A DNA stretch of 64,000 nucleotides, from NCBI GenBank assembly GCA_028873515.1, contig JAGWIG010000003.1:1-64000 (forward strand), written 5' to 3'. The DNA is from Pseudomonadota bacterium (GTDB taxonomy: Bacteria > Pseudomonadota > Gammaproteobacteria > Burkholderiales > REEB80). Every line of letters begins with the position of its first letter. Positions within the stretch are counted from its first letter, which is position 1. A program made the translations under genes and the position numbers. Shown here one piece after another: positions 1-7,925 of the stretch. Below the pieces are notes generated by a model, which had not been told where the DNA came from, searched no databases, and was given only the letters and a program-made list of their open reading frames with translations.

Positions 1-76
1 CAATCTCGCAGGCATCGAAAAAATGGACGATGCCAATTCAAAATTGGCGCTTGGCCTTAAATCGCTTTATGATTGA
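1..76 (+). CDS. C-terminal end of an unidentified gene (partial)
   Basis: An open frame enters from the left edge and stops at TGA 74-76, giving 24 residues that end in SLYD. It would converge on the minus-strand AbiE operon. The tail is too short to assign to a family and no domain is visible. It may be the end of another island gene or a chance frame; I list it only because it is open to the window edge. Confidence 0.25.
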   Translation, partial: NLAGIEKMDDANSKLALGLKSLYD

Positions 77-145
77 ATTCGGTGAGCGGATTCAGAAATT
101 CGCTGACTGATGAACTCCGTGGCATTTACACAGAATCTTTTACAG

Positions 146-213
146 GCTCCCCCGAAACTGTAGACCTTACAACCTAATTGTCTGGAATACACACCAACGC
201 AGTCGTTTAGCAG
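146..213 (+). repeat. Imperfect direct repeat, copy A (left of abiE)
   Basis: This stretch resembles 2735-2805: both contain a C-rich block, then GTAGAC, then a 5'-TCTGGAAT-3' core followed by CGCAG or TGCAG, at about the same spacing. The two copies lie in the same orientation on either side of the abiE module. They may be ends of related degenerate insertion sequences. I could not identify the element, and the alignment was done by eye. Confidence 0.4.
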
Positions 214-305
214 TGCAGCACTATTTGTCCGCTTTGGCCGATTAGCGCAATCTACTTGTACTGCATTGGCCGGGCTAACACTGCCTGTGCCACCAAGCAT
301 ATCAA

Positions 306-1727
306 TCAATATTCTGTCTTCACATATGTGCCAAACACACCATAACAGGGATACCCTCGTTTATTTTTATGTGGGTTCATAGTTCCGTCATAGGTTTTTC
401 GCCTAAATAGTTTTCTGCAAACACTGCATCTGAAGACATAAGTTGGGCCGCTATTGGCAGAGGACAAAGCATTCCTCCCCGCCCTTGAGTGTGAAGTAGC
501 TGGGCGTCCTGGCAGTGAGGTATTTTGCGAGAGTGCAGGTGCATGCAATGGCCCAATCGGTGTCAGCTCGACTATGTATCGTGGAATAAATGGTGTCGTG
601 CTGACCTCCACGACTTGTATTCGATCAACCCTGTAGTGTCGTGCCTCATCGCTCTCATGTTTTACTGCATAGAGCAGCAGGTTTCCTTCCTTGCTGCGTC
701 GCAGCGAATACGGTTCAATAAGCCTCCAGCTATTCTTGTAATGAAGATTGACGCATAGTCTATTGGCTGCCGCAAATCGGATCGACTCCAACGGTATCGT
801 GGTTCGCCAGGACTGCACCATGGCGGGTGGTCGCCACGACTCATCAAGAACCTCCCTGATCTGCATTCCCCTAAGCACTGGCTTTTCAGCAACTTCATTC
901 AGCCAGTCCAGTACCTGTGGCAATTCATTCCAGAACTGGTCAAAGGATGGTAACACCGGCAACTGATGAGCAAGCATGTCATGCCATTCAGCAAGCAATT
1001 TTTCCCGTGCATCGGGCCTCATCAATGAGTTCTTGTCTGGCACAGGAATGCTCTTATAGGCGCATTTTTCCCTCAACGTATTCATTACCACAGAGCGATC
1101 CGGCCGGATTTCGTCATGACGATATAGATGTACCACGTCATAAAGATCTCTTGGGCGCTCACGCTCCGCCAACGCCCTGACCTTTTCGGCGAAAACCTCC
1201 TCGAAACAATAGCTCAGTATATGAATTCCGCCTTCTGGGCGATCCGAATATGGGTGATGAACCTCCCGCTCTTCCGGTGCCAGCACTAGCCTCTCCTTGC
1301 TCGTCAGATCGAACTTGATGCGCGCAAGGTTGCGCCGTTGTTGAATTGGGCCTACATAATAAACGCGCCCCTCGGCATATTTTCCACCAGGGATGTCGAC
1401 GACCTTGAAGCGGATTTGATCGGTGGGTATTTCGATACCGCTCGCCTCGTAAATCCATTCCGAAATTTCATGGAAGGCAGTGAGCAAAAATCCTTCATCA
1501 ATCTGCACTTCCGCAGTAATGGTGAAATCGAGGTCTTCTGAAAACCGGTAGGTCTCGAAATAGCATTTTTTGAGGCAAGTCCCACCCTTGAACACCCAAT
1601 GCTGTGCGATTGCCTCATTAGTGGAAATACCAGCCAGTAACCAGCCGAGCACATAGTCTTTCTCGACTACTTCCAGCCTGAGCGACAGCTCCCGCGCCAA
1701 CTCTACCAGTTCGTTGCGGTCTATCAC
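306..1727 (-). CDS. abiEii: AbiEii-type nucleotidyltransferase toxin with C-terminal WYL-like domain and Cys cluster
   Basis: This is the toxin of a type IV AbiE abortive-infection system. AbiEii family proteins are nucleotidyltransferases that arrest growth when phage infection perturbs the pair. The GTG start at 1727 overlaps the antitoxin stop by four bases (GTGA) and has a GAGGGG-type ribosome site upstream; an in-frame start at 1760 has no such site. The protein has 473 residues. The family motifs are visible: FKGGTCLKK near residues 46-54, SEDLD near 63-67, and ERPRDLYD near 190-197. The family usually ends near 300 residues. Here about 170 residues follow, with a WYL-like region near 310-385 (EPYSLRR, then RHYRVDRI) and a C-terminal CxxC-x15-H-x7-C cluster that could bind zinc. 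The toxin assignment is secure. The extension's role is unknown; it could sense a ligand or bind nucleic acid. Confidence 0.88.
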   Translation of the reverse strand: MIDRNELVELARELSLRLEVVEKDYVLGWLLAGISTNEAIAQHWVFKGGTCLKKCYFETYRFSEDLDFTITAEVQIDEGFLLTAFHEISEWIYEASGIEIPTDQIRFKVVDIPGGKYAEGRVYYVGPIQQRRNLARIKFDLTSKERLVLAPEEREVHHPYSDRPEGGIHILSYCFEEVFAEKVRALAERERPRDLYDVVHLYRHDEIRPDRSVVMNTLREKCAYKSIPVPDKNSLMRPDAREKLLAEWHDMLAHQLPVLPSFDQFWNELPQVLDWLNEVAEKPVLRGMQIREVLDESWRPPAMVQSWRTTIPLESIRFAAANRLCVNLHYKNSWRLIEPYSLRRSKEGNLLLYAVKHESDEARHYRVDRIQVVEVSTTPFIPRYIVELTPIGPLHAPALSQNTSLPGRPATSHSRAGRNALSSANSGPTYVFRCSVCRKLFRRKTYDGTMNPHKNKRGYPCYGVFGTYVKTEY

Positions 1728-2533
1728 GCCACACCCCTCACCCAGTCTTTCGGTACCCAAAGCCGCCAGCGTGAAATTAGCCGCTCCGCGGGCAACTTCG
1801 GATCAATGCGTGTATTTCCTTTCGTCAGGTGCTGTGTACATTTTTCAACGAAACTTTTCTCTTCCGGGGCATATTGCTCAAGCAGAAAGCCCAAGCGCTT
1901 GAAGACCGCACCGTTGCCCAGCTTCTCTGCATAGCTAATCAGCAGATCAAGATCTTTTGATCCGGAGTGCAGATAGTTCACCAGCATATCTCCCACCGAC
2001 CGGATACCACCGCCCAAGCGAGGCTCAGCCAGCATATCAAGAATAGTCCGCGTTGGGTCCGAAACCAGCACCTTTATTTGCCCGCGCCAAACTGTCTTAA
2101 GGCCGAACACCTTTTTCTCGCTGATGGTACAAAGCAGAAAGTTCGTCCCTTTGATAATAGGGTTCCGAACACGAGGAGAAAGTTGAGTCATTACCACCGT
2201 GGTACGAAATAACTGCTCTGTCAGATCCCAATGCTCGGCAGCGCTCCATCCACCAATGTAACATGGTGCATAAAGGCTTATGGCAATTTGCCACGGGTCA
2301 TCCAATGGAATATCGGCACTGGTCGCTTCTAAAGGCACAGGCACATAAAGGCCGCGCCTGACCCGTGACAGCCAGCCCTTCTTATTCCAGCGCGAGAGCA
2401 TCTTGGCCACATTGGTTGAGTTCATCTCCAAAATGGCCGACGCCCGCTCAACAGAAATCGTTCCTTTCGTTCCACGAAGAATAGCTGCCAACCGCTCTCT
2501 GTCCAGCTTACCAATTCCTGTACGTGCACTCAT
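1724..2533 (-). CDS. abiEi: AbiEi-type antitoxin / transcriptional autorepressor
   Basis: This 269-residue protein is encoded directly upstream of the AbiEii toxin, with a four-base overlap. It has the AbiEi layout: an N-terminal winged-helix region (near residues 15-60, ending in RVRRGLYVPVP) and a C-terminal domain that opens with PWQIAISLYAPCYIGGWSAA. Family members neutralise the toxin without a stable complex and also repress their own promoter through the winged helix. The ATG at 2533 gives MSARTG. Gene order, overlap and strand match known abiE operons. The inverted repeat at 2604-2652 and the extra half-site at 2553-2560 are candidate operators. Confidence 0.88.
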   Translation of the reverse strand: MSARTGIGKLDRERLAAILRGTKGTISVERASAILEMNSTNVAKMLSRWNKKGWLSRVRRGLYVPVPLEATSADIPLDDPWQIAISLYAPCYIGGWSAAEHWDLTEQLFRTTVVMTQLSPRVRNPIIKGTNFLLCTISEKKVFGLKTVWRGQIKVLVSDPTRTILDMLAEPRLGGGIRSVGDMLVNYLHSGSKDLDLLISYAEKLGNGAVFKRLGFLLEQYAPEEKSFVEKCTQHLTKGNTRIDPKLPAERLISRWRLWVPKDWVRGVA

Positions 2534-2552
2534 AAGTATATTGTATATGTTC

Positions 2553-2652
2553 TAATTCATCATATGCGTGAAATGTAACACTTTACATATAGTAATGCAA
2601 TACATTAAAAGCGTATTAATTCATATAAAAGATGAATTAATACGCTTTTAAT
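2553..2652. promoter_or_regulatory. Perfect 21-bp inverted repeat plus third half-site upstream of abiE
   Basis: The arms at 2604-2624 and 2632-2652 are perfect reverse complements of 21 bases, separated by seven bases. The inner end of each arm contains TAATTCAT or its complement ATGAATTA, and the same eight bases occur a third time at 2553-2560, close to the abiEi start. On the minus strand a possible -35 (TTGCAT, 2595-2600) lies between the palindrome and the gene. Known AbiEi proteins bind inverted repeats of about 23 bases at their own promoter, so an operator is the best guess. A cruciform or a terminator for leftward transcription is the alternative. Confidence 0.5.
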
Positions 2653-2734
2653 ATACTTCATGTTGACCAGAAAATTATCCGTTATTTTCAAAATTACACC
2701 AGATTGATTTCTTCCATATGTCAGTGCATTGAAT

Positions 2735-2805
2735 CGCCCCTGAACCAGTAGACACATTTAAACCAAAACTATCTGGAATGTATGCCGATGCAGCCAGTAA
2801 GCATC
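2735..2805 (+). repeat. Imperfect direct repeat, copy B (right of abiE)
   Basis: This is the second copy of the element described at 146-213, about 2.6 kb away and in the same orientation. It shares GTAGAC, the TCTGGAAT core and the following TGCAG. The copies bracket abiEi-abiEii. Degenerate insertion-sequence ends or footprints of mobilisation are both possible. Confidence 0.4.
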
Positions 2806-3430
2806 GGTCGATGGAGGTCATTATGTTTTAACTTTAAATGTTTAATCAGATCGAAATATTCATTACATGAGAGCTATTATTTGTAGCCACACGATATTTC
2901 TTTCCTGAATAAATCAACTAGTCTAGCATTACGCATATCTGGGGCAGCATTGATATTGAATGCCCTGAAATCAACATTTTTACCTGTCCACTGGTTTCGT
3001 GGAATTCCTGAAGCGGTTGAACGACCGCACATCCTGTAATTGTCATTCATGGTAATTACAGTTCGAAAAAGATCTGATCAAATCGGGTTAAATCCATTTT
3101 TTCGGTCGAGAAATCAACACAGCCCAGTTGGGCTTCTCCTGTAACATAACTTATTTACTTCAAGTGAGGAGCATATCATGAATAATTAATTTGGCTTGTT
3201 TCGCAGCCTTAATGAATGAAAGAAATTTACTTTCTGATCTTATATAAATTGGCATCAATCTCAACATTTTGCCCATTTGTGGGTATCATTTCGCGTGACA
3301 AAAACAAAGTGACGCACATTCAAATCTTCCCTCAGAGCTAATTCTGATCTTGATTTAGAGGAAATTTTACAATCTGACGCCTGTGTTTATTAAGGACGTT
3401 ACGGTGTTGTAAGCGAAAGGTGATGAATCG

Positions 3431-3454
3431 AAGGCCTAAAATTTTTTAGGCTTT
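3431..3454. terminator. A/T-rich hairpin, possible bidirectional terminator
   Basis: GCCTAAAA at 3434-3441 pairs with TTTTAGGC at 3444-3451 across a two-base loop, and the flanking bases extend the pairing to about eleven. A run of T follows on the plus strand but is interrupted. It could end transcription in either direction; no adjacent gene makes this certain. Confidence 0.3.
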
Positions 3455-3523
3455 AAAGAAAACACTTCGGAACACTGAAGAGACTTATGACTATTCTTAC
3501 TATATGTTTAATAAGGAGAAAAT

Positions 3524-3622
3524 ATGAAAATTGGAACACTGATTCATGCTGAAAGAATGTTTCAATTAAGAAAATGCCCATATTTGGGCTTAGGCTTTGC
3601 ACCCCACCACACTGGTTCCTGA
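3524..3622 (+). CDS. Possible 32-residue peptide with a strong ribosome binding site
   Basis: An ATG at 3524 sits five bases after a perfect AAGGAG (3513-3518), and the frame runs 32 codons to TGA at 3620-3622. The peptide begins MKIGTLIHAERM and contains CPYLGLGF. It has no signal peptide, membrane segment or known motif that I can see. The strong initiation site is the only argument for it, and the hairpin GCCCA/TGGGC falls inside the frame. It may be a small island peptide, a leader, or a chance frame. Confidence 0.3.
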   Translation: MKIGTLIHAERMFQLRKCPYLGLGFAPHHTGS

Positions 3623-4020
3623 TGAAATCCTGCCTCCGTCCACACGCACTGCGCAGGGATGGTCAGGCTAACAAGGGGTGAGCGTAACCTGACGCTTGCA
3701 TGAAATTACAGCGCACATCACTGGTCGGCGCGATACAAAAAGACCAACAGGCCATTAGCTTTGCGCTGGTGGCGGTTCCCCGAGGGGGGAATCTGAATAG
3801 ATATGACCCGTGTCTACTCAAACTGGATAATCATTCGCTAAATGATGGGTTCGTTCAGGTGTTTTACCCTTGCAATCTGCTTCAAATGCTTCAAATGTTT
3901 CATCCGTTTCAGAGTTTCAAATTGTATTTATTTTGCTGCCAGGCAGGGCTGTGATGCTCCCATGCGGGAGAGCAGGTGTTTAACTATAAATGAACAATAA
4001 TGAATAAATTGGGATAGACA

Positions 4021-4242
4021 ATGATTAATCTGGAAGAAGAGATTGAGCCTGCATTTCAGCCTGTTTATGACTTCAGGCAAGGCAAGGTCGCCTTTTACGA
4101 GGCTTTGCTAAGAATCCGGAATGATGAGAGGGATGCGAAGCATATTGAGTATATCACTTTAGGCGAGCGGTTCGGATGCCCCATGGGAATCATGATCCGA
4201 TTGCGTGGTAATCCTGAAGTGGCGCCGCTGTTTGCAGCATAG
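4021..4242 (+). pseudogene. N-terminal fragment of an EAL-domain protein, interrupted by an IS3 remnant
   Basis: The first ~52 residues match the start of an EAL domain (c-di-GMP phosphodiesterase fold): FQPVYDFRQGKVAFYEALLR, then HIEYITLGERFG. Homology ends near base 4176, where the frame continues into the opposite strand of an IS3-family transposase. The rest of the EAL domain, including every metal-binding residue after the first Glu, is missing and is not found beyond the insertion. This is a dead fragment. The intact EAL gene at 23441 belongs to a different (EAL-HDOD) subfamily, so this is not a simple duplicate of it. Confidence 0.7.
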
Positions 4243-4810
4243 GCCCATTTCCTGCCGTAACCGCACCACCCGGTCTCGTCCGGTAACAAAGCCTTCCTCT
4301 TGTAGTTCTTTGTGCAATCTTTTGGCGCCATCAATCCTCCTGGTTTTTTCCGTGCGCTGCACGAATAGCCACTTTCAGACGCTCATCTTCCTGGTGATGC
4401 TTCGACGGCGGTCGCTTCAGCCAGGCATGAAAGCCACTCCGGGAGACCTCGAACACCCTGGTCATGACCGTCAGGGGGTATGGGCTTCGTCACGCCTTCA
4501 TGAGCGACCTTGCAGCGATTCCCTGGCAAAGTACGCCGCCGCTTTTTTTACGATATCCCGCTCCATGCGTATTTGCGCCAGTTCCTTGCGGAGCTGTTTA
4601 TTTTCACCTTCCATCTCTGCCACAGTGCGCGATCCCGGGGTGCCAACCGGCTCCCTCTACGCGCATTCGCCACACTCAACCCGCCAACGTGCCCTTAAGC
4701 ACTGAAATCCGCTGGGAAGTCCCCCGCAAGGAGAATTCCTGTGCCAAAACCAGTTTGACCGCTTCGGCCCGAAACCCGACCGTATAGCTCTGCGCTTTCT
4801 TACCCATAAA
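4162..4810 (-). mobile_element. Degenerate IS3-family insertion sequence (orfA and start of orfB)
   Basis: Reading leftward from ATG 4807, orfA begins MGKKAQSYTVGFRAEAVKL and then changes frame. Its coiled-coil tail is visible in another frame as ENKQLRKELAQIRMERDIVK followed by KAAAYFARESLQG. OrfB follows with VFEVSRSGFHAWLKRPPSKH, a KRLHKELQEEGF segment and RRHFRITTQSDHD, and stops near 4162. The DDE catalytic domain is absent, so the element cannot move by itself. It disrupts the EAL gene on its left and ends about 70 bases before the cas2-3 stop. Terminal inverted repeats were not identified. Confidence 0.75.
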
Positions 4811-4880
4811 ATCCTTCTCGACCCATTATATACAATCAGGAATGTCCACGAAATTTATGGTATTTCATACCGGCCCGCCT

Positions 4881-7800
4881 CTACTTTGCACACCCAAACC
4901 TGGACATCTCATGGATTATGCTTACGTCATCGCCGTAGCTATAAACGGACACGGATAAAGATTTACATATTTTGATGTCGCACTCATCAGAAATTATTTT
5001 TAGCTCCTCAATTGGTTTGGTGAACAAACCTTTTAATCCTTTAGCGTCTATTACCCAGTTGTTGTCTATTGGCTCATCTTTCTTAAGTTTGCCATCTTTA
5101 AATACAAGCTCCTTTCGATGCCAGTTTTCTCCGTCAAAGTAATACTCCCGCATGGGGGTTTTTTCCCTAAGGGCGGTATCCGTATAGTAATCCGCGTCCA
5201 TCCATTTCGTTTCATTTTTGATGAATGGAGATGCCCAATTTTCCAGCATGTTTTTGATGGATTGAGAATCGAAACGGGCAAAGGGATGGTTATGCTTGTC
5301 AAAGCAGAGGCTTGAATCCAGTTGTTCTCTAATTATGGCTTCATTGATGAGGCTATGCATGCTGCGATCTTCACCGTGAGAGCTTTTGTTTTTATCAAAA
5401 GATTCATAGCCGGGTTTTTCAAAAATTGCTTTTTCTCCACCTTCCGCATATTTGAAATTGAAGTTCAGAATGTGGATATTTACTTCTGTGATTTCCTTTC
5501 TGCGATGCCGGTTAACACGTCCTGCCGTTTGAACAATCGAGTGCGCACTCGATGGCTCTATAATTGCCCAGTCGAAGTCATGATCTCGACCGATTTCCTC
5601 GACTGGAGTTGCCACAATAACAATACGAGTATTGCCATTCGAGTTTTGGATGCAGTCTTGGATCTCGGAATCGGAAAGCACATCATCCTGCCAGTTGTCT
5701 TTCTTGCGTTTTAAAAGGCGATCCAAACGTGTTTCTATGTAATAACGCTGGATCATGAAGTGCCGCGCATGGTAGCAGCACACAAAGGTATTGGGTTCAT
5801 TAGAGAGTTCCTTCGCTACTTTAATGGCGTGTTTTATGTTCGCAATGCGAACTAAGCCGAAGGACACGTTTTTTTTTGACCAGCAATGCGCGGCGTGAAG
5901 AGTTCCGATACTGGATTTTATCGTGTTGACGATACCTTCGATTCCGTTCCCGACATCAACGATCCTGGCTTTCTTGGTGATGGGTTTTTTCCGAATGCAT
6001 TCTTGGAGTTGATCCAGGTATTGAATGTACTGTTTGCCGAAATCATCAGATGGGTTGTCAGTTTTTATGTTTACCGGATCGACAGAGTCATTGATGATGA
6101 TGCAATCCATCATATTTGCTTTCTTTGATATTGCAGCATGGATGACATGCCCTGAACGGTAACTTTCCCATATATACTTTGCAATGGTTTCTGGAAGAGT
6201 TCCTGAGGACACGATGACGTTCCTGCCAAACATCGCAGATAGTTTTACCAGGCGCAATACCGAGGACAGAGCCTTTGGATCATAGCTGTCTATCTCGTCA
6301 AGGATTAAATCGCTATTCATGAGTCTGGCCAGTGCCAGGGCGTGGTTTCCCTGCTTTGATGGATTACCTGCCGCAATCATGTAATCCACGGTCGAGACGA
6401 GCAGGGGTGGGAGAACTATGTCTTTTGCGTGAGCATAAGGCAAGCTTCTGATCCATTCTGGGATTTCTTCGTGTTCTGAAGAAAAGATGACATCGGCCTC
6501 ATATTCGCCTACGTTGGTGCTATATGGAATATTGTCGTTTATGCTGATATCATCAGTTGCATCATCCCTTTCATATTCATGAAGTTTCCGTGTTTCCGGA
6601 CATCCAATCACTACAGAGATATCGTTTGTATTTATCCCGAGCTCATCAATGTAGGCGTCCCCGGTTTGCAAGGTTAGCGATCTTAATCCAAGCAAGGTTG
6701 TAAGGCGTAGAGGTTTGTCGCCAGCAAGCACGGCTGCAGCCCTTGCATTCATGCGGGTTTTTCCGGCACCAGTTGCGGCAATGTTCATGACCAGGGTGGG
6801 TTTTTCTGGATTAAGGCTATTTGCGGCGCGGTTTTGCCATTCATATATCCCACTTGATATTCTTTTAATGGATTCCCTCCCTGACTCAGCTATGGATCGA
6901 TAAATAGTCCCAATCATGGCCTGCGCGATAGAGGAGGCTTCGTGAGAAACCATGGAAAGATGGCTGGAAAGCTTCTGGTTATAGATTGGCCTTCCTTTGT
7001 TGTCTCTTGTCGTATTGGCAAAAAGGGTATTCTTGTCGGGGTCTTTGCCGTATGGAGTGGATGTGTTGGAAGATATCTTGTGGTCTGCAAGGATCAATGC
7101 GGCTCGTGCAATGATTGACACGCCGGTCCAGTAGTCGATTGATTCATGGGCTTCGCGTTCTTTTAAGCGGTGTATGGTTTTTTTAGTAATTTCGTAAAGT
7201 TCATGATCCGGCCTGTTGGATTTCTGGATTTGATGAGAACCTTCCATCACATGGTTTTCAGCATTCCCGTTGTTGAACAACCTATGGTGGGTAGCCACGC
7301 AAAATGCAATGGCATCTATGACATTACATATGCCATCTGAAATGATTTTTCCCCGCTGTTGTTTGCGGCCTACATTTTTTCCGGTAAGACGGTCAGTTGA
7401 GTTAAGGTAGCCTCCGTTCCAAGCTTCTTCCCATGATTTCCCTTTGATCATTTCCAAGAAGACAATCGTGGAGATTAATTCATGCCGAATTGGATCTGTA
7501 ATGGGTTCTCTGGCATTCTCTGGTTCGATTTTTTTTGCAAAATAGCTTGATGCCTTGCCAATGTCGTGAAGCAGCCCGGATTGTTTTGCCACGAACTGAA
7601 CATCACGCTTCCACTGCGGATAGTCTTCTATTCTATTGACCTTATCACTGGTGACAACGGCAATTTCCCCGTGTTTTCCAAATCTCTCCTTTGCGCCAAC
7701 AACCCATCGCAAACTCATGCGGCGCATCCCTGAATTTTGGTAGCATGCCACGGCTGTTTGACGGGTTGCGCAGCGTTTAAGGGCTTTGTGGATTTCGTTG

Positions 7801-7925
7801 AGTGCATCTTCTGTAATCGGGGTCGTCCATGTGGTTTCGCCAATTCTTATCGCATACCGATCTAGGATGGCCCTTGTTCTTCCTATCGCACGTTTTTCAC
7901 ATAATGAAACAAATGTCACGTGCAC
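4881..7925 (-). CDS. cas3: Type I-F Cas2-Cas3 fusion nuclease-helicase
   Basis: A 1014-residue fusion typical of type I-F. The Cas2 part spans residues 1 to ~95 (VSLCEKRAIGRTRAILD, TPIT, AVACYQN). The HD nuclease begins at LLHDIGKA near 120. The superfamily 2 helicase has GAGKT near 385, DEID near 543, SSGTLPE, and TAGRVNRHRR near 800. It cuts and unwinds target DNA after Cascade binding, and as Cas2 it partners Cas1 in spacer acquisition. The GTG at 7925 is preferred: GGAG lies seven bases upstream and the frame overlaps the end of the regulator gene. An in-frame ATG at 7958 would add 11 atypical residues. In canonical I-F loci this gene sits between cas1 and csy1 on one strand. Here it is on the opposite strand, behind a WYL regulator. 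Confidence 0.95.
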   Translation of the reverse strand: MHVTFVSLCEKRAIGRTRAILDRYAIRIGETTWTTPITEDALNEIHKALKRCATRQTAVACYQNSGMRRMSLRWVVGAKERFGKHGEIAVVTSDKVNRIEDYPQWKRDVQFVAKQSGLLHDIGKASSYFAKKIEPENAREPITDPIRHELISTIVFLEMIKGKSWEEAWNGGYLNSTDRLTGKNVGRKQQRGKIISDGICNVIDAIAFCVATHHRLFNNGNAENHVMEGSHQIQKSNRPDHELYEITKKTIHRLKEREAHESIDYWTGVSIIARAALILADHKISSNTSTPYGKDPDKNTLFANTTRDNKGRPIYNQKLSSHLSMVSHEASSIAQAMIGTIYRSIAESGRESIKRISSGIYEWQNRAANSLNPEKPTLVMNIAATGAGKTRMNARAAAVLAGDKPLRLTTLLGLRSLTLQTGDAYIDELGINTNDISVVIGCPETRKLHEYERDDATDDISINDNIPYSTNVGEYEADVIFSSEHEEIPEWIRSLPYAHAKDIVLPPLLVSTVDYMIAAGNPSKQGNHALALARLMNSDLILDEIDSYDPKALSSVLRLVKLSAMFGRNVIVSSGTLPETIAKYIWESYRSGHVIHAAISKKANMMDCIIINDSVDPVNIKTDNPSDDFGKQYIQYLDQLQECIRKKPITKKARIVDVGNGIEGIVNTIKSSIGTLHAAHCWSKKNVSFGLVRIANIKHAIKVAKELSNEPNTFVCCYHARHFMIQRYYIETRLDRLLKRKKDNWQDDVLSDSEIQDCIQNSNGNTRIVIVATPVEEIGRDHDFDWAIIEPSSAHSIVQTAGRVNRHRRKEITEVNIHILNFNFKYAEGGEKAIFEKPGYESFDKNKSSHGEDRSMHSLINEAIIREQLDSSLCFDKHNHPFARFDSQSIKNMLENWASPFIKNETKWMDADYYTDTALREKTPMREYYFDGENWHRKELVFKDGKLKKDEPIDNNWVIDAKGLKGLFTKPIEELKIISDECDIKICKSLSVSVYSYGDDVSIIHEMSRFGCAK

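Larger units (their letters stand above)
2534..4020. other. Degenerate, mostly gene-free stretch of the island
   Basis: About 1.5 kb without a recognisable gene. It holds the abiE operator candidate, one copy of the direct repeat, several short hairpins (for example GCCCA/TGGGC near 3575-3590 and AGCCCA/TGGGCT near 3121-3134), and short open frames. Two minus-strand frames of 57 residues (2877-3050) and 48 residues (2675-2821) lie in tandem. Neither has a clear ribosome site and I do not recognise either. At 3170-3189 a strong GAGGAG site precedes only ATG AAT AAT TAA, which looks like the start of a broken gene. An 84-residue plus-strand frame at 3700-3954 has no recognisable features. The stretch reads as accumulated debris. 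Confidence 0.5.

Noticed and set aside
67-309. An 80-residue minus-strand frame directly after abiEii as a third gene of the AbiE operon
   Set aside because: There is no ribosome site, the frame crosses the imperfect direct repeat, and no family is recognisable; AbiE operons normally have two genes.
4205-4705. A 166-residue plus-strand frame
   Set aside because: It is the antisense of the degenerate IS3 orfA/orfB, whose own reading frames match a known transposase family.
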